A stretch of DNA of 34,539 nucleotides from Anaerolineales bacterium. GTDB lineage: Bacteria > Chloroflexota > Anaerolineae > Anaerolineales > UBA6668. The notes below the pieces were generated by a model, which saw nothing but the letters and a program-made list of their open reading frames with translations, was not told the origin of the DNA and did no database searches. Location of the stretch: the NCBI GenBank assembly GCA_020630805.1, contig JAHDIM010000018.1, forward strand, positions 1-34,539, read 5' to 3'. Shown here piece after piece: positions 32,716 to 34,539 of this stretch (position 1 is the stretch's first letter; each line of letters opens with the position of its first letter). The position numbers were made by a program, and so were the translations under genes.

Positions 32716-32957
32716 ATTGGGTAATTCTGTGTCGATTTAAGCCTCTCTCTACTGTAATGGTGAGAAGGCGTTTCTTACTTAGATGTCTGATTTTCAATCT
32801 GGACACGCAAAAGCGCAATAAATTCTGCATTTCATATATAGCGCTAACGCACAAAGTGCCTTTGCTAAAGCAAGCGTATCATTAAAGCGCGGTGTCGTTA
32901 GACTTTCGTAAACGGTATTTGTTCGCCACTTGTCCAGATTCCCACGCTTGCCCTACC

Positions 32958-32987
32958 TTGCCGCCGCAAATCCTATTGTGATAAAAT
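32958..32987 (+). promoter_or_regulatory. nuoA: Candidate promoter of the nuo operon
   Basis: TTGCCG (32958) and TAAAAT (32982) with 18-base spacing. The predicted start near 32994 leaves a leader of about 110 bases before nuoA. Confidence 0.4.
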
Positions 32988-33103
32988 TCGCAAACGATTT
33001 TATAAGTCGTGTTGAGCCTTAATCGCTGTGCCATTTTTTAGGATGTCATAGCAAAATTCTAAAAATCCGCTCAAACATAATCCTTTAATAAGGTCTACGT
33101 TAC

Positions 33104-33475
33104 ATGCCCATAGAAAGCTTGATAAACGATTATTTGCCGATCTTGGTTCTGCTCACGCTAGCAACTGGGTTAGCCTGTCTGATCGTCGTCATTGGGACGG
33201 TCATGGGTCCTAAAAAACCATCCGCGACAAAAGGTATGGCCTATGAGTCGGGGATGACGCCAATTGGTTCTGCTGTCCGACGGGTTCCAATCCGTTATTA
33301 CCTCGTTGCAGTTCTATTTATCCTCTTTGATATTGAAGTGATGTTCTTTGTGCCATGGGCTGTCTCCCTCAAGAAAATGGGTGCATTCAGCTTTTGGTCA
33401 ATGATGGTCTTTACATTTGTGCTTACCATCGGCTTGATCTATGAATGGAAAGTCGGTGCGCTAGACTGGGAATAA
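33104..33475 (+). CDS. nuoA: NADH-quinone oxidoreductase subunit A
   Basis: Small membrane subunit of respiratory complex I, 123 residues, three transmembrane helices (about 11-32, 66-88, 95-113). The conserved [30 protein letters not shown]... region and acidic residues of the second helix (FDIEVMF) are typical. nuoB begins four bases after its stop. The operon order A, B, C, D with separate nuoC and nuoD differs from the fused nuoCD of E. coli. Confidence 0.95.
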   Translation: MPIESLINDYLPILVLLTLATGLACLIVVIGTVMGPKKPSATKGMAYESGMTPIGSAVRRVPIRYYLVAVLFILFDIEVMFFVPWAVSLKKMGAFSFWSMMVFTFVLTIGLIYEWKVGALDWE

Positions 33476-33479
33476 TCTT

Positions 33480-33962
33480 ATGGGTCTTGAACAAAAAGCC
33501 GGAGATTTGGGCGTCGTTACCGCCCGTTTAGAAGACGTTGTCAACTGGGGCCGCACTTACGCAATGTGGCCAATGTTGTTTGGTCTTGCCTGCTGTGCAA
33601 TTGAAATGATTGCAACGCAGTCCTCAAACTACGATGCCTCCCGTTTCGGGATGGAACTCATGCGTCCTTCACCGCGTCAGTCTGATCTGATGATTGTTGC
33701 TGGTCGTGTTACTCGCAAAATGGCACCAGTTGTACGTCGCTTGTACGACCAAATGCCAGAACCAAAGTGGGTAATTGCAATGGGCGACTGTGCATCATGT
33801 AGTGGTGTGTTCAATAACTACGCGCTAGTTCAAGGTGTAGACGAAGTTGTTCCAGTCGATGTTTACGTCGCTGGCTGTCCTCCACGTCCAGAAGCGTTGT
33901 TGAACGGCTTCATGACCTTGCACGAAAAAGTAAAGCAAGAAAAGCTTTCTCACTGGGCATAA
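33480..33962 (+). CDS. nuoB: NADH-quinone oxidoreductase subunit B
   Basis: 160-residue peripheral subunit that holds cluster N2, the last [4Fe-4S] centre before quinone. All four ligand cysteines are visible: the CC pair in GLACCAIEM, one in GDCASCSG and one in [32 protein letters not shown] is a family hallmark. nuoC begins six bases after its stop. Confidence 0.97.
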   Translation: MGLEQKAGDLGVVTARLEDVVNWGRTYAMWPMLFGLACCAIEMIATQSSNYDASRFGMELMRPSPRQSDLMIVAGRVTRKMAPVVRRLYDQMPEPKWVIAMGDCASCSGVFNNYALVQGVDEVVPVDVYVAGCPPRPEALLNGFMTLHEKVKQEKLSHWA

Positions 33963-33968
33963 TCGCAC

Positions 33969-34496
33969 ATGAGCCATCTTGAAAAAACTCTCGCTGCTCT
34001 TGAAGCAGAACACCCAGGTGTAATTCAAGAAAAAATCGAGTTTCGTGGTGAAACAACGATTGTAGTTGCACCAGATGTTGTAAAAGCAGTCTTGGCGTTT
34101 TTGAAAAACACGCCAGAGTTGGACTACAACTACTTAGCTGACTTGGCTGCAGTAGATTATTCTCCTGCTGAACCGCGCTTTGCAGTGTCTTATATTCCAT
34201 ATTCACTGCGCTACAACACGCGTTTCCGCGTGAAAACATTTGCTGCGGACAGCTATGAGCCAGAATTGGATACGGTTTCAGACCTTTATTTGTCTGCAAA
34301 CTGGCAAGAACGCGAAGCCTACGACATGATGGGGATTTCCTTTACAGGGCACCCAGACCAACGTCGGATTTTGATGCCAGCAGATTGGGAAGGTCACCCT
34401 CATCGTAAAGATTACCCACTTGGCTACGAAGAAGTTCAGTTCTCCTTCAATCGCCGTGACGTGGATAAGCGCAAGAATTACGCGAAGAGATCATAA
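33969..34496 (+). CDS. nuoC: NADH-quinone oxidoreductase subunit C
   Basis: 175-residue 30-kDa-type subunit. The family signature is near the end: WQEREAYDMMGISFTGHPD followed by RRILMPADWEGHPHRKDYPLG. It is a separate gene, not fused to nuoD, and stops three bases before the nuoD start. Confidence 0.96.
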   Translation: MSHLEKTLAALEAEHPGVIQEKIEFRGETTIVVAPDVVKAVLAFLKNTPELDYNYLADLAAVDYSPAEPRFAVSYIPYSLRYNTRFRVKTFAADSYEPELDTVSDLYLSANWQEREAYDMMGISFTGHPDQRRILMPADWEGHPHRKDYPLGYEEVQFSFNRRDVDKRKNYAKRS

Positions 34497-34499
34497 GTT

Positions 34500-34539
34500 A
34501 TGAGTCAAATTGAACAAGTCGACGCAACTGTAAACGATC
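34500..34539 (+). CDS. nuoD: NADH-quinone oxidoreductase subunit D, first codons only
   Basis: ATG at 34500 opens a frame reading MSQIEQVDATVND to the window edge, three bases after the nuoC stop. The call as nuoD rests on the conserved nuoA-B-C-D order; 13 residues are too few to recognise the protein itself. Confidence 0.65.
   Translation, partial: MSQIEQVDATVND

Larger units (their letters stand above)
32618..33103. other. 486-bp intergenic region between dynamin-like gene and nuoA
   Basis: No convincing gene. The track ORF at 32580-32885 overlaps the dynamin start antisense and has no protein-like features. The region contains a leader hairpin for the minus gene (32627-32663), a degenerate palindrome (32688-32715) and a candidate nuo promoter (32958-32987). 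Confidence 0.7.

Noticed and set aside
32580-32885. 101-aa plus-strand ORF upstream of nuoA
   Set aside because: It overlaps the start of the dynamin-like gene antisense, is Cys/Arg-rich without domain features, and has no ribosome-binding site.

Overview
The window looks like chromosomal DNA of a free-living, heterotrophic, respiring bacterium. The best guess from gene content is Chloroflexota (Anaerolineae-like): lipoprotein-rich sugar uptake, DUF4399 lipoproteins, a purDM fusion, a PurS-containing PurL, and an nuoABCD operon. This is inference from gene families only; no rRNA or other taxonomic marker is present. I saw no tRNA, rRNA, CRISPR array, transposase or phage gene.

Layout. (1) 1-4141 (+): a sugar ABC transporter of the FrcBCA/RbsBC type. 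Its binding protein is a tandem double-domain protein cut by the left edge. Permease, single-domain ATPase and a ROK fructokinase-like sugar kinase follow. (2) 4276-4740 (+): a small protein resembling the archaeal CTP-dependent riboflavin kinase. (3) 4746-10813 (+): a tightly overlapping signalling operon with a receiver-fused DegS/NarX-type kinase, a NarL-type regulator, an extracytoplasmic family-1 solute-binding lipoprotein, a transmembrane kinase with two CHASE3-like modules, and an ABM-domain monooxygenase. It reads as a ligand-sensing multistep phosphorelay. (4) 10863-14851 (+): a unit bounded by two near-identical terminators. It holds a triple-DUF4399 lipoprotein, a membrane-anchored cytochrome c, and an OmpR/EnvZ-type pair. 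Four direct repeats with exact 11-bp period precede it and look like the regulator's binding array. (5) 14981-18070 (+): two adjacent SPFH/band-7-like membrane proteins, the least understood genes here.

(6) 18090-28095 (-): a purine cluster transcribed right to left as purL, purQ, purC, purE, purF, purDM, purN. It has three unusual architectures: two PurS-like domains fused to PurL, PurD fused to PurM (with purN next, the domain order of animal GART), and a class II-type PurE with no purK nearby. The purC, purE, purDM and purN spacers contain short 9-bp-periodic repeats, mostly as inverted pairs; the purE-purF spacer has a strong simple hairpin. (7) 28270-30812: a divergent pair of secreted paralogues, one with an added LysM domain, separated by an AT-rich 467-bp regulatory region with an operator-like dyad. 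(8) 30890-32617 (-): a bacterial dynamin-like GTPase. (9) 33104-34539 (+): nuoA, nuoB, nuoC and the first codons of nuoD (respiratory complex I), cut by the right edge.

The strongest candidates for undescribed biology are the binding-protein/CHASE3-kinase/receiver-kinase/NarL phosphorelay, the DUF4399-cytochrome-two-component unit with its 11-bp array, the paired SPFH proteins, and the repeat-laden pur spacers.
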